Source: Monodelphis domestica (Eukaryota > Chordata > Mammalia > Didelphimorphia > Didelphidae). From it: a stretch of 64,000 nt of DNA. Position numbers and translations under genes: made by a program. The stretch is taken from positions 194,668,334-194,732,333 of the forward strand of contig NC_077231.1 in NCBI RefSeq assembly GCF_027887165.1. Direction: 5' to 3'. This document shows positions 1 to 12,254 of this stretch, piece after piece; within the stretch, counting starts at the first letter, position 1, and every line of letters starts with the position of its first letter. The notes beneath the pieces were generated by a model that worked only from the letters and a program-made list of their open reading frames with translations, made no database searches and was not told the origin of the DNA.

Positions 1-185
1 TCAAAGCCTGGGCAAATTGACTTAGGACTCCACCTGGTGGTTAAATACTTATGTATCAACTCTATGGGATATTTTGCTATAGATAGAGAAATATCAATAT
101 ATAATATAATGAAACACACATGTATATATAAACATACATGCATGCTCACATGTATATGTGTATATACATTTAAAAATTAAAATAT
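1..185. other. AT-rich low-complexity DNA, no gene
   Basis: Alternating TA/CA-rich sequence (tatata, catacatg, cacatgtat). No coding signal or recognisable repeat family. Confidence 0.6.
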
Positions 186-189
186 ATAG

Positions 190-480
190 GACTATAGATC
201 TGGGGTTAGAAGGGATTTTGGAGGTGATAGAAGTGATCTAGTCCCAATCTCTCTTTTTCAAATAAACCCGTCTTAAATGAGTTGTTTAAGATCACTAAAA
301 TCATTTTGGTCAGCAGTGATTTGAACTCAGATCTTTTTATTCCAGAACTAATGATTTTTCCATACACACATGAAGTCTTAGAAAATTATTTAGAGGACTT
401 AGAGGTTAGGTATCTTTACCCAGGTCACACAGTCAATATATTTCAGAGAAAGAACCCAAACCCATCTTCCTGGTTCTGAG
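190..480 (-). repeat. MIR-like ancient SINE, diverged
   Basis: The stretch follows the minus-strand MIR pattern loosely: a 'tagaaggga...ttttggaggt...gatctagtccca' block, then 'agtgatttgaactcagatct' and an end in a run where MIR has its tRNA-like head. It is heavily mutated, so limits are approximate. The short open frames here are not genes. Confidence 0.45.
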
Positions 481-485
481 GCTAC

Positions 486-780
486 CTCTCTCCCCATGCC
501 TTCCCTTTCTCTGTCTCTGTCAGTCTGCCTGCCTGCCTGCCTGTCTGTCAGTCTATCTGTATCTCTCTCTCCCTCCCTCCCTTCCTCCCTCCCCCCCACC
601 TCTCTCTTCCCCTTCCTCCCTCTCTCCTTCCCTCCCTCTCTGTCTCTCTCTTTCCTTTGGTCTCTTCGATCTCTCGTTCCCATTTTCTCCTTTCCCCATT
701 CTCTCTATCTCTCTACCTTCTTCCCTAACCCCATCTTTCTCTCTTTTCCTTCTGTTTTTCCTTATTTCCTGAGCTTGGAG
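486..780. repeat. Polypyrimidine (CT/CCTT)-rich tract
   Basis: About 300 bases almost purely C and T on the plus strand (ctctgtctctgtcagtctgc, ccctccctccctt and variants). It creates spurious Ser/Leu/Pro-rich and Arg/Glu/Lys-rich frames on the two strands. It may adopt triplex (H-DNA) structure; that is inference. Confidence 0.85.
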
Positions 781-1033
781 AGAGAGAAATCATTATGATC
801 ACCTTAGAAACCTTTCAAACTACAGTAAGTATCTCATGGGTTGATGTGAGAGTGTACAGTGTTTTGCAAAACATCTAATAATAAATACCAATTGCCAGTT
901 TTGATGGTGATGAAATAAGTAATTTCTCAGTTGTGACCTTTAAGTCTTATGACCCAATCCATGCTAGACTTCCTGATGCCACCATCTGCCCTGCCTTTCT
1001 TGGGTGACCCATTTCCAACTGGCCTCAAAGAAG

Positions 1034-1590
<557 letters not shown>

Positions 1591-1599
1591 CTCTCTGAC

Positions 1600-2820
1600 T
1601 CCCTTTCCCTCTTCCTTTTATTCTCTCTCCTTCCTGAAAATGCTGTGAATATCTTCTTGGATGTTTTAAAGGAGAATTTTCTATTAAGCATTATAATAAA
1701 TCAGGATAAAAAATAATAACAAATAGCAAAAGAGACAGATTAAACTTGACTCTAAGCATCAACATAAGTTGGCAAGGTCATTTTACCAAAGGGAAATCAA
1801 CCCTAATTATAAGACTCCTTTAGCTTTATTTGGAATCATTCTTTTCCACTGCAAGATAACAATTCACTTTAAGTTGCCTGGATTTTACCCACTGCCTTCC
1901 ACTTGCCTCTTAACATACAGCTTGACTTTTGTAAGAATGCTACTTCTCCAGGGAAAGTCAGCATTCTTTCCTTCCCCATTCCTTTTATTTTTTTTTGAGC
2001 CCCAAAATCACCCTGGTAGATTCCTGCTGAATTGAGAATCACATGTGAAAATGCACTCTAGCTAGGATTTACCAGTAGCCCTATTCATGTAGGGCTAAGC
2101 TGTCATATCTATACTAAATGTAAACCAACTCTATCTCAGTAATGGTCATAAAATATCTCTTATTAGTCTCCTGGTGGCACCAAAATGAGTTATGGAGGTA
2201 AAACAGGATACTGCTGTTTGCAGGACCACTAAAAATGGCATAAAAAATTGTCCCACTAATTGCAATCTGGATGAAACTGCTGTCACATTTCTATGGTAAG
2301 CAGGCAGTGTGACCCCCACTGGTAGTTAACAGCTGTTTAAGTCCAATTTAGGCAGTAATAAAGTAGATCCTCATTATGTTGCTGGTGCTGGGGACCAGGA
2401 TAATACCTGTATTACAGGGAGATGTGCTATACATCACTGCATATGTGGTTGGAGGCATAATATACTGAAGCTGCTACAGTAAAGCCATTTATGGAATGAT
2501 TCTACTGTAATTATATTTTAGCCATTTTAAATTAGGAAGAACCAACAACGATTCATTCATCCATTCAACAAACATACATTGAGTGTTGATTATGCACAAA
2601 GCAAGGGCAAGAATAGGTCTGGAGGCTGCTGGTGGCACATATTTAAGTCAGGGATGTGACAGCTTGAAGTCTGGTGCCTTATTCTTAAGCCAAAGGAAAT
2701 TGAAGCATTCTGTACTCAACTGGGAGAGGTGGGACTATCTCAATGGGGCCCACTCAATATTAATAGCTGATAATTCTATAATAATTCATCTATATGATAT
2801 CATTTGAACTTCAAAACAGC
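1600..2820. other. No gene or repeat recognised
   Basis: Ordinary AT-rich sequence with stop codons in all frames at short intervals. The last part (from about 2,750) grades into a diverged MIR-like fragment ending near 2,884 ('cattttatagaccagaaaa'). Confidence 0.5.
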
Positions 2821-2884
2821 CCTATGAAGTAGATCTTAAAACTTCCATTTTATAGACCAGAAAACAGGAGCTCACAAAGATTAT

Positions 2885-3627
2885 TGTGAAAGAGAATTCT
2901 TCATTCTCTTTGTCTATTTTGAGTTAATCAATCTAAAAAAACCCTACTTAACACTTTGCTATAAAGTAAGAGAATTCACAAGTCACTTACTTGAAGAGCT
3001 CCACCCTTTTAACCCAATCAATCAGAAACTTGTGAATCCTTTGATAAGAGTGGACACCTTCAGAGGATGAGAGGAGGATCCCACAGACATTCCTCCCTTC
3101 CCAACCCCCCTGGCAGTGTTAGGCAATTTGGAAGCTGTTATTGGCCCCTATGAACAGGGTAAGAGACAAGAAAGGACTATAAAAAGTCCTGAACTTCTGT
3201 GGCTGGGGCCCAGCTTGAATGTTGGGCTTGGAGCTTCTGCTGGTGTCCTGCCTCTTGGAGGTGACTTTGGACTTGGACCTCAGCTTCGACCTTGGCTCTT
3301 GGACTGTTTCTTGGGTGAGTGAGTACCTGGTCTACTTTTCCTAGCTTCTGGAGAGGTTAGTTCTAGAGAGTCCTTCCCATCTTGGAGGAAGCCACCTGGG
3401 TGGAATACAGGTTCCTCTGGTCAAGGGTTAACAAGTTCTGCTGGACTGAGCCTAGCACCAGAGCAATATTAGCAATAGGTTAGACATCTTCTCTACCCTC
3501 TTTTTGCATTTCTCTACTTTTACTCTTTCTACCTCTTTGTAAATAAAAGCTATTAAAAGTTATTTTGACTTGAGCTATAATATTTTAAATTGGCAACCAC
3601 CATATTATTTTAGAATTCTCACATATT
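2885..3627 (+). mobile_element. Solo LTR of an endogenous retrovirus-like element
   Basis: The sequence starts TGTGAA, as the other LTRs in this window do. It has a TATA-like box 'gactataaaaag' (about 3,176-3,187) and, some 360 bases on, a polyadenylation signal 'aaataaaagc' (about 3,541). It then has a U5-like tail 'aattggcaaccaccat' shared in pattern with the LTRs at 44.7 and 53.2 kb. No gag, pol or env follows, so it is a solo LTR. The right edge and target duplication are not clear. It interrupts a MIR-like repeat on its left. The small open frame at 3,116-3,322 lies inside the LTR and has no recognisable product. Confidence 0.65.
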
Positions 3628-3894
3628 TAGGCAAACCCCTAAATTTAATTCCTTTCATTTTATAAAAGACTATGATTACATTTAGTAACATCAAAGGTAA
3701 GAATTAAATCAGGTTTTCATGATCTTCATGTACAAGACTATATCAATTCCTTCATAATGTCTTTTCTCTAAGACTCCCAAAGCACAAATTTGTTTGAATC
3801 ATATAGACCTTTTATGAACTAACTCATTTAATTATTGAGATTGGGTCTACAAATGCAAATTGGTTAGAAAATTAAGGCCAAAATGTACTTAATT

Positions 3895-4085
3895 TTTAAA
3901 AGATGCTTACCTTTTTTCTTAGAATATTAAGTATCCATTCCAAGGCTGAAGAACAGTAAGGGCTAGGCAACTGTGATTAAGTGACTTTCCTAAGTTCACA
4001 CAGCTAAGAAGGGTCTGAGATCAGATTTGAACTCAGGACCCCTAATCTCCAGACCTGGATCTCTATCTACTGAGAAAGCTAGTTG
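3895..4085 (-). mobile_element. tRNA-derived SINE, SINE1/WSINE1 type
   Basis: Read on the minus strand it matches the family pattern: head with 'gatagagatccaggtctgga', B-box region 'gagttcaaatctgatctca', then 'acagctgtgtgaac', and a 3' 'gatactt...aaggtaagcat' end. It is older and more diverged than the copies at 6.5, 15.1 or 39.8 kb. Confidence 0.7.
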
Positions 4086-4439
4086 CTCCTTCACACTTTC
4101 TTTTCTCCCAAACTCCCAAAGTACAAATTTGCTTGATCATTCAGACCTTTATGAGGTGTCTTGTTTAATTATTGAGATAGGGTCTACATGTAGAAATTGG
4201 CTAGATAATTAAGGCTAAAATATATTCCTTGATTAAATTTTACAAATGTTTTCTACAAAAAAACCAAGATAACTCAGATAGGATAATTCAATAATTGTGA
4301 GTATTTGATAAGGCAAATAAGAAATCAGGCTATCTAATGATCATTATTCTTTTTGTCTATGGACCCTACCAAAAATCTACTTTCATATTTTCTTTGAGGA
4401 AGTAATATATAATATGTAAACTTTTTTATATAGACTGTA

Positions 4440-4570
4440 TGCATTAGAAAGACCTCATTTAAGTCCTCCTATGACACCACATAGCTTAGGAAAGTCTCTT
4501 CTCTTCTCTGGACCTCAGGGACCTTATAAATGAAATGAAAGAATTAGACTAGATTCATAAATTCTTAACA
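4440..4570 (+). repeat. MIR/Ther-type ancient SINE fragment
   Basis: Shows 'agaaagacctcatttaagtc' head-like sequence, 'ggaaagtctcttctcttctc' where MIR has its core, then 'tgaaatgaaagaattagact', the usual 'taaaatgggggattggacta' block in diverged form. Confidence 0.5.
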
Positions 4571-4681
4571 TAGGATCCCTAATCCTGTTAATTTTTTTAA
4601 AGAATTGTGTTTAAATATATGTTGGTTTTCTTCATAAAACTGTATGTTCATATATAAGATATAAACTATGCACATATAGTT

Positions 4682-4683
<2 letters not shown>

Positions 4684-4712
<29 letters not shown>
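4684..4712. repeat. (CA)n microsatellite
   Basis: Uninterrupted alternating A and C (acacacac...) of about 30 bases. Confidence 0.95.
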
Positions 4713-4714
4713 TT

Positions 4715-5060
4715 CTCTTGGCATGTTTTGCTCAGACCTTCTCCCACTGTAGTGTCCTTCCACCATGCTAATCCCTTCATCTCATGGCTGAGTTCCTTCC
4801 AGGGCATCTGTTTGGGGATGAGCCCATTGCTTTCCTGGATGTACTTCTGAATCTCTAATTTTACCACCAAGACTCAGCTGCCTTCTTACCTTGGAATTTC
4901 CTTCAGAACTCAGAGCATTCTCACTTTGGAACATCTCTTTACAGTCCTGACTCCCAGTTCCTTCCAGAGTCTCTGTAATGGGACTGGGTCCCACTTGCCA
5001 TGTTTAATTCTCCTCCTGGCTATTCTTCTAACTCTACAGACATTGCCACTATGCTGCCAT
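4715..5060. other. No gene recognised; pyrimidine-rich sequence
   Basis: C/T-rich on the plus strand, with several 60-100 codon frames that lack any recognisable domain. It may be the diverged body of the L2 whose 3' end follows. Confidence 0.4.
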
Positions 5061-5205
5061 GTAGGTATATTCCCCTTTTTAGCACCTTTTCAATGTTATC
5101 TGCCACACTGTCTTCTTTGCATGTATTTTGGATCTCCAGTGCTGAGCATAGTGTCTGGCATATAGTAAGTACTTAATAAATTTTTATTGCCTGCCTATAT
5201 TTAAA
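5060..5205 (+). repeat. L2 LINE 3' end
   Basis: Carries the typical L2 tail: 'agtgctgagcatagtgtctg' followed by 'gcatatagtaagtacttaat' and 'aaatttttattgcctgcc'. Confidence 0.75.
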
Positions 5206-5297
5206 AACACTACTTTGAGAAGGGGAGGAGAATAAGGATGTATATAGCACCTACTATATGTCAGACACTATGCTGAGGGCTTTACAAATTTCTCTCT

Positions 5298-5498
5298 CTT
5301 TTTGAAAAAAAATTCTTACCTTCTGTCTAGAATCAAGACTGTATATTGGTTCCAATATTCCAAGAGTGGAGAGGGTGAGGCAATGGGGGCTAAGTGAGTT
5401 GCCCAGGGTCACACAACTAAGAAGTATCTGAGGCCAGATTTGAACCCAGAATCACTGGTCTCTAGGCTGGTTCTTAATCATTGAGCTAAAAATATCTC
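5298..5498 (-). mobile_element. tRNA-derived SINE, SINE1/WSINE1 type
   Basis: Minus-strand copy. From its left (3') end: 'ttaccttctgtctagaatca', 'actgtatattggttcc', 'gggctaagtgagttgcccag', 'ggtcacacaactaagaag', 'ggccagatttgaacccaga' (B box) and 'ctggttcttaatcattgag' (head). Moderately diverged. Confidence 0.85.
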
Positions 5499-6166
5499 TT
5501 TTGATCTGAGTGTAGAGATTTTCTCACACTGCCAAAGGGGTCCATGATACAAAAAAAAATTAGGAACTCTAGACTGTATATAGATTTTCATGATTCTGTG
5601 AATAAGATCCTTCTAGTCAGGTAACCAGGGTGTAGGAAGCTTCTTTTCTCATGTGGGGCTCTTATGTGACAAGTGATGTGATTTTTCCCACAATCAATCT
5701 AAATCCATGCCATAACTGTCCTTGTTATCCTCTGATGAAAGGTGCTCTATGAACACAGAACGCCATTGTCCACTGCAACACAGATAAGCAAAATCCCAGA
5801 ACTCCCCATTCTGTCAGATGTCCTCCTCCAAAGACTTTGGAATTCAGGACAAATGGCACCTGGGGAATCAGTCGCCAGACTTCATCGTGATTGATTTCCA
5901 CCTACTGTTCTACATGGCACATGGAGATGACATTACATAGCTGACATTTTTTACACTTTAAAAATACTAGATGTTCTCTCTACACTTTCTATACCTATTA
6001 GGCAGCTGAAATTTTAGCCCTTGGAAACAAAAACGTGCTCATTTCAACACTCAGCCGTGCTAGATGCTATGCCAAACTCATAAAAATAAGTTCACCCTTT
6101 ATTGCATTGACTCCAAAAAAGCCTGGAGTAGTATTTATTTGTTTTATTTCCTTATATGTTAAATTA

Positions 6167-6430
6167 GGGGCAGTTAGGTCGCACAGTAGATAGAGTGCGA
6201 GACATGGAATCAGGATGATCTAAGTTCAAATATGACTTCAGACACTTACTAGCTTTGTGAAGTTGAGGAAATCACTTAACCCTATTTGCCTCAGTTTCCT
6301 CATTTGTAAAATTAACTGGAGAAGGAAATGGTAAAGCACTTCAGTATCTTTGCCAAGAAACCCCCCCCCCCTTCCCAAATGGATCACAAAGAATTGGACA
6401 TGACTGAAACAACTGAATAACAACAACAAA
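6167..6430 (+). mobile_element. MAR1-type CORE-SINE with RTE/Bov-B tail
   Basis: A full-length SINE: tRNA-like head 'ggggcagttaggtcgcacag', B-box 'aagttcaaatatgacttc', CORE region 'tgcctcagtttcctcatttg', then 'ggagaaggaaatggtaaagc' and 'agtatctttgccaagaaa'. It ends 'ttggacatgactgaaacaac' plus a CAA-rich tail. That tail is the shared RTE/Bov-B-type 3' end, which implies mobilisation by an RTE LINE rather than L1 (family knowledge). A C-run (12 C at about 6,361) replaces the usual CCCCAAAT segment. Confidence 0.9.
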
Positions 6431-6463
6431 ATATTAAAATTAATTTTATAAATATAGCATCCT

Positions 6464-6667
6464 GGGGGCAGCTGGGTGGTTCATTGGATTGAGAGCCAGG
6501 CATAGAGATGGGAGGTCCTAGGTTCAAATCTGGCCTCAGACACTTCCCAGCTGTGTGACCCTGGGTAAGTCACTTAGCCCCCATTGCCTAGCCCTTACCA
6601 CTCTTCTACCTTGGAGCCAATACACAGTATTGACTCCAAGACAGAAGGTAAGGGTTTTAAAAAACAA
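6464..6667 (+). mobile_element. tRNA-derived SINE, SINE1/WSINE1 type, with 15-bp TSD
   Basis: Nearly consensus copy: 'gggggcagctgggtggttca' head, B-box 'ggttcaaatctggcctcaga', then 'agctgtgtgaccctgggtaa', 'ccattgcctagcccttacca' and 'gacagaaggtaagggtttt' followed by an A-rich tail. It is flanked by the exact 15-bp duplication ATAAATATAGCATCC (6,448-6,462 and 6,668-6,682), which shows target-primed insertion by L1 machinery. Confidence 0.95.
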
Positions 6668-7284
6668 ATAAATATAGCATCCCCCTAGTTCAGAACAAAA
6701 CAGAATATTAGACCAATGCCCACTCTCCTTCAGAGCTACTGACCCTTCTGTTTCTAGGTCCTCTGTAACCTGGGATAGAGCATCATGGTGAATTTTAATG
6801 GACCTACCTGAATTTTTACTATCACAGAACAAAATATGGAATAGTGGATTAGACAATATCCCTGAAGCCTCATTCAAGTTATTTTTAACTTTCTTCTCTA
6901 AAAACACTTTAGTAGAAATAAAGGCAAAGTCATTACCCAGAAGAATGTATATGATTTGGGGGCCAAAGATTCTTATATAGCACGAAGGATTTCATTCCAT
7001 TGGGGATACTTTAGGACAGATTTCACATTTCTTGCTCATGTTCTCCACCCAGAAAAACCTGTAACCTAATTTATGTAACACTATTTAATGAGTTGCTATT
7101 GTCTCATTACAAGCACACAGTTCAGAAAGCTGAAAGTAAAAATCTTATTTATAGGTCAAGCCAAATAAATAGATCTAAAAACAAGAGCTTAATTATCAAT
7201 AAATGATGCTTTCAGAGGGAGCTGTGATATCACTGACCACTTTGTCATGAAATTCCAGCAAAGGCCGACTCTTAAGAACTCTAA

Positions 7285-7484
7285 TGGGGGCAGTCAGGTG
7301 GCTAAATGGATAAAGAGCCAGTCCTAGACACAGAACGTCTTGGGTTCAAATTTGACCTCAGATACTTCTTAGCTGTGTGACTCTGGGCAAGTCAGCTAGC
7401 CCCCATTGTCTGGGTCTTACTGTTTTTCTGCCTTAAAATTGATATTGAGTCTAAGAAAGAAGGCAAGAATTGAAAAAAAAAAAG
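7285..7484 (+). mobile_element. tRNA-derived SINE, SINE1/WSINE1 type
   Basis: Starts 'gggggcagtcaggtggctaa', has B-box 'gggttcaaatttgacctcag', 'agctgtgtgactctgggcaa', and ends '...gaaggcaagaattg' with an A-tail of about 11. Diverged at about the level of the copy at 8.7 kb. Confidence 0.88.
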
Positions 7485-7489
7485 GTTTC

Positions 7490-7980
7490 TTCTTTACAGT
7501 AGATGGCCATTGGGGCCTCTCTTTCTCTGGATTTCTATGACTTCCAAAATGGTGTTGCTAATCTCTCCTCCTGGTACTTTTCAGTAATATGGAATTGCTC
7601 TTCCTGCAGTTCTCCACAACTCCCAGAAAGTGGTGCCACTAGTCTATTTTCCCAGAGGGATGTGGAGACTCTTGGTGTAAAGGACATGATGGTGGAGGCA
7701 TGGACCAATGGACAGTGGAAAGTGCTGTATGTGTATCAGAGCTTTCCTGCCCCTGTGGCATTACTGGTCAGCTTCTAGGTCATATCGGGATGCCTCTCTC
7801 CTTCCACCTTGCTCTCTGTTCAAGTCAAATTTTGGCCTTACAAAAAAATCCAAAAAACAAAAACAATTCAATAGTATAAACCCATTCCTGTCATCCTAAA
7901 ATGGATGACTCTGACATTGACACTGGAGTAGGTCAGAGTCAATCCAGTCTCATGGTTTTCCCCTTCAACATGATGTGTTT
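7490..7980. other. No gene recognised
   Basis: Two overlapping frames (7,503-7,778 and 7,708-7,899) are open but contain no recognisable domain, splice structure or homologous pattern. I treat them as chance. Confidence 0.5.
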
Positions 7981-7989
7981 CTTGGACTT

Positions 7990-8325
7990 TGCAGAGGACT
8001 TCTCCTCCTGACTGGAATGGATTCCTTCCTCACTCTAACTCCAAGAATATTGGTTTTGTTCAAAATTCAGCTCAAAAATTACCCCTTACACAGGAACTTT
8101 CTTAATTCCCTTGGCTGCTAGTGCCTCCCTTCTTCATGTTATATATTTTGCATGTATTTCATAGACTCATTTCATTAAGTGTATTTGGGTGCCATAAGGT
8201 CTCCCAGGATAGACTCATGATCTCTTTGAGGGCGGGGACGATTTCAATTTTGTCTTTGTATCATTAGCACTCAGCAGAGTTTTGGGCATATATTAGGAAT
8301 TTAATGAATCTTGGTTAGTTGATTT
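7990..8325 (+). repeat. L2 LINE 3' portion
   Basis: Follows the L2 3' pattern: 'caaaattcagctcaaaaatt', 'aggaactttcttaattccc', '...ctctttgagggcggggacga', 'tttgtatcattagcactcag', 'atattaggaatttaatgaa'. Confidence 0.7.
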
Positions 8326-8539
8326 AATTAATATCTTACACTATATAATCTCAAGAGGTCTTGACATTAGACAAAAAAAGGTTGGCAGGGAGGATGGAGG
8401 AAAGGAATAGATAGAAAAGAGAATCAGAAGGAAACCCTACAAATAAAGGGCCAGAGATTTAGCCTGAGTGCAAGCTACCTGGGAGACCCAGCTAATCTCT
8501 TTTTCCTCTAAACTCTGATAGGACTTGCTCTTTTCACTG

Positions 8540-8935
8540 TTCACATACCATGTGGATAAAATATTGGTCCTAGGGTGAGGAATACCCAAGTTAAAATCAG
8601 GCCTCAGATACTTCCTCCTGGTGTGACCTTGAGCAGCTCACTTCTATTTGTCTCAGTTTCCTCAATTGTAAAATGATGATAATAATAGTACCTGCCAGGG
8701 GAAATTGGTGCCTCTGTGAATAGAGAGCCAGGTCTAGAGATGAAAGGTCTTGGGTTAAAATCTGGCCTCAGATATTTCCTGTGTGACCTGGTCAATTCAC
8801 TTAACTCCCGTTGCCTAGCCTTTATTTCTCTTTTGCCTCAGAATCCATTGCCAATATTGATTCTAAGATGGGAGGTAAGGGCTTTAAAAACAAACAAAAA
8901 ATAGTACTCACCTCTCAGGGTAACAACATGTACAC
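8540..8935 (+). repeat. MIR-like SINE split by a younger SINE
   Basis: The left part (8,540-8,698) has the MIR/CORE pattern 'cctcagatacttcctcctgg', 'gtctcagtttcctcaattgt', 'aaaatgatgataataatagt'. After the inserted SINE (8,699-8,890) the MIR resumes with 'atagtactcacctctcaggg'. 'atagtac' is present on both sides, as a target duplication would be. Confidence 0.75.
8699..8890 (+). mobile_element. tRNA-derived SINE, SINE1/WSINE1 type, inside a MIR
   Basis: 'ggtgcctctgtgaatagaga' head, 'gggttaaaatctggcctcag' B-box region, 'ttgcctagcctttatttctc', and end 'gatgggaggtaagggctttaa' plus CAAA-rich tail. It is nested in an older MIR-like element. Confidence 0.85.
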
Positions 8936-9069
8936 ATGTAAATGAAAAATGTATGGATTGTAAACTTATGGAGACCAAAGACCATGCATTTCTTTGATAC
9001 AGCACCACCAAACACAGAATAGACAGCTTGAATTACTCAGTTTGGAACAGGAAATTAGATGATTTAATT

Positions 9070-9275
9070 TTTTAAATTTTATTTATTTATTTAAAGATAT
9101 TTTTTCATGTTCACATGATTCATTTTCTTTCCCTCTCGTCTTCTCTCCCCCCTCCCAGAACCAATAAGCAATTTCACTGGGTTGTACAAATGTTGTCACT
9201 TGATACCTCTTTCCATATTATTCACTTTTGCTACAGAGAAATTTTTTTTGAGACCTAAACTCCAAATCACATACT

Positions 9276-9317
<42 letters not shown>

Positions 9318-11458
9318 TGTGTGTGTGATCAGTGATGTCATATTATATTTCTACTCTCATAGTTCTTTCTCTCAGTGTAGTCAGCATTCTTTCCCAAAAG
9401 TCCTTCAGGAGTGTCCTGGTTTGGTGCATTGTTACTAGTTTTAAAGTCCATTACATTGGATTGTTCCACAATGTTTTACTTTCTGTGTACAATTTTCTCC
9501 TGGTTCTGCTCACTTCACTCTGCATCAGTTCATTTAGATTCTCTCAGTTCATATGGAAAGCCTCCAGATCATCAATCCTTACAGCACAATAATATTCCAT
9601 CCCCATCAGATACCACAATTTGTTCAGCCATTCCCCAATTGAGGGACATCCCCTCATTTTCCAATTTTTTTTTTTGCCACCATAAAGAGCAAGACTATAA
9701 ATATTTTTAATCAAGTATTTTCCCTTATGATCTCTTTGGGATACAAACCCAGAAGTGATATGGCTGGATCAAAGGGTATGCATTCTTTTAAAGCCCTTTG
9801 GGCACAATCCCAAATTGCCCTCCAGAATGGCTGGATTAATTTACAACTCCACCATCAATGCATTAGTGTCCTGATTTTGCCACAACTCCAGCAACATTTG
9901 TTATTTTCCTTTACTGTCATATTGGCCAATCTGCCAGGTGTGAGGTGGTACCTCAGCACTATTTTGATTTGTGTTTCTCTCATTATAATATATTTAGAAC
10001 ACTTTTCATGTGCTTATTGATAGTTTTGATTTCTTTATCTGAAAACTCTCTATTCATGTCCCTTGACCATTTGTCAGTTGGAGAATGGCTTATTTTTTGT
10101 ACAAATGACTTAGCTCCTTATAAATTTGAGAAATGAGATCTTTTTCAGAGGTTTTTGTTATAAAAAAAAATTCCCCTCCAATTTGTTGCTTTACTTCTAA
10201 TTTTGGTTTGCATTGGTTTTGTTTGTACAGAAACTTTTTAATTTAATGTAATCAAAATTATCCACTTCACATTTTGCAGTCTTATCTATCTCTTGCTTGG
10301 CATTAAATTCCTCCCTTTCCCATATATTTGATGGATATATTATTCTATGTTCATCTAATTTGTTTATGATTTCCCTCTTTATATTTATTTACCTACTTTG
10401 AGTTAATCTCGGTTTAGGATTTAAAACCAATTTCCTATTCTCTCAGCAGCTTTTGTCACATAGTGGGTTGTTGTCCCGAAGGCTGGGACCTTTGGGTTTA
10501 TCAAACACTATCTTGCTCCTATCAAACACTATCTTGCTCCTGTCAATTACTCCAAGTCTACTCCATTGATCTCCCCTTCTATCTCTAATACATTAGCATA
10601 TAGTTTCAATGATCACTGCTTTATAGTAGAACTTGAGATCTGGTAAAGCTAGGCCTCCATCCTTAATTTTTTTTTTCATTATTTCCCTTGATATTCTTGA
10701 TCTTTTGTTCTTCCCAGTGGACTTTGTAATATTTTTTTCTAATTCTACAAAAAAGTATTTTGGTAGTTTGATAGGTATAGCACTGAATAAGTAAATTAAC
10801 TTAGGAAGGATTGTCATTTTTATTATATTACCTCATGCTACCCAGAAGCAATTGATGTTTTTTACAATTGTTTAGATCTAGTTTTATTTGTGCGAAGAGT
10901 GTTTTGTATTTATGTTCATACAATTCCTGATTTTGTCTTGGCAAGCAGATTCCCAGGTATTTTATCTTTCTAGAGTAACTTTAGATGGAGTTTCTCTTTC
11001 TAACTATTCCTGCTGGATTTTATTGGAAACAAATAGGAATGCTAATGATTTATGTGGGTTTATTTTGTACCCTGCCATTTTGCTAAAGTTATTGATTGCT
11101 TCTACTAGTTTTTTAGTTGATTTTCTTGGATTCTTTTCCTATACCATCATGTCATCTGCAAAGAATGATATTTTAGTTTCCTCACTGCCCACTTTGATGC
11201 CTTTAATTTCTTTTTCTTTTCTAACTGCTACTGTTAATATTTCTAGTACAATATTAAATAGTACTGGTGATAATGGGCATCCCTGCTTCACTCCTGATTT
11301 TATTTAGGAAGGTTTCTATCTTGCCCGCATTGGAGATGATACTTGTTAATGGTTGGTTTTAAATAAATACTGTTTATTATTTTGAGGAATCCCTTCTATT
11401 CCTATGCTTTCTAATGTTTTCAATAGGAATGGGTGTTGTAAATGAATTTTTTGAAAAG
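9070..11458 (-). mobile_element. Old L1, 5'-truncated, 3' half of ORF2 plus 3' UTR
   Basis: Aligns collinearly, with many substitutions and indels, to the 3' part of the young minus-strand L1 at 33-35.4 kb. The 3' UTR is at about 9,070-9,330, the ORF2 C-terminal region at 9,330-10,590, and reverse transcriptase C-terminal sequence at 10,593-10,817, readable as a 74-codon piece with '[20 protein letters not shown]' and 'GGLALPDLKFYYKA'. Further RT sequence runs to about 11,456, including the antisense of the FADD-type catalytic block near 11,150. Frames are broken throughout. Its 5' end lies at about 11,458, next to a SINE. At 9,276-9,314 it holds an (AT)n run, and at about 10,499-10,545 a short tandem duplication. 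Confidence 0.92.
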
Positions 11459-11468
11459 CTCTAATTAG

Positions 11469-11685
11469 GGGACAGCTGGGTGGCTCGGTGGATTGAGAGC
11501 CAGAGCTAGAGATGGGTGATCCTGGATTCACATTTGGCCTCAGACACTTCCTAGCTGTGTGACCCTGGGAACGTCACTTAACCCCCATTGTCTAGGCCTT
11601 ATCACTCTTCTGCCTTGGAACCAATACACAGTATTGATTCTAAGATGGAAGGCAAAAGTTTTAAATTAAAAATTTTAAAAATAAT
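11469..11685 (+). mobile_element. tRNA-derived SINE, SINE1/WSINE1 type, with TSD
   Basis: 'ggggacagctgggtggctcg' head, 'ttcacatttggcctcagaca' B-box region, 'cctagctgtgtgaccctggg', '...accaatacacagtattgat' and 'gatggaaggcaaaagtttt' with A-rich tail. The flanks repeat CTCTAATTAG (11,459-11,468 and about 11,692-11,701). It inserted at or just beside the 5' end of the old L1 on its left. Confidence 0.92.
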
Positions 11686-11701
11686 AAACATCTCTAATTA
11701 G

Positions 11702-12240
11702 CTTGAAGGGGCAAGAGAAATTGTTCTTAGGAGCATGATTTTTGAGCTGGGGACACTCACTTCCTCCCCAGAGTGGAAAGTTTTCTCCTATGAGCTCACC
11801 TCAATTTTCTTGATCATTTCTGGTCCTCTGACCCACCTGGTGCTGGAGCCAAGGCATCCCTCCCTCAGGCTTTCCTCACCCCTTTTACTCCTATGGGCAG
11901 GGCACTTAGTCTTATTATCTGGGTGATGGGCTGTCCCCGTCCTCTCACCCCAACAAGAGTCCAACTGTCCTGTGACATAATTCTGCTCTAGGTTAAAGTA
12001 TTTCTAGTTTCTCCTCTGAGGTCACCTTATGTGCTTGTATGGTGATGTCCCAAGGTGAAATTCCCTTGATGTCAGCACTTTCTTATTACCCTGGTGGGCA
12101 GGAGCTTAGTTTTCCACATGAGAATTAAGATGACTCCAGCCGGGGGAGGAGGCAGACAGGAGAAGGATGGTGGTGCTAATGAGGAATAATTGGTTTAATT
12201 CCTACAACACCCTTGTCTGTATGGTGGAGTGGGGGGTGGT
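11702..12240. other. No gene recognised
   Basis: Somewhat higher GC than the surroundings, with C/T-rich runs. The 63-codon frame at 11,735-11,926 has no recognisable feature. No repeat family is evident. Confidence 0.45.
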
Positions 12241-12254
12241 TGAATTACTCATTC

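Noticed and set aside
496-798. 100-codon Ser/Leu/Pro-rich frame and its antisense partner
   Set aside because: Produced by the polypyrimidine tract.
9276-9314. Possible CRISPR or regulatory repeat array at the (AT)n runs
   Set aside because: Simple TA dinucleotide repeats without spacers; the genome is mammalian.
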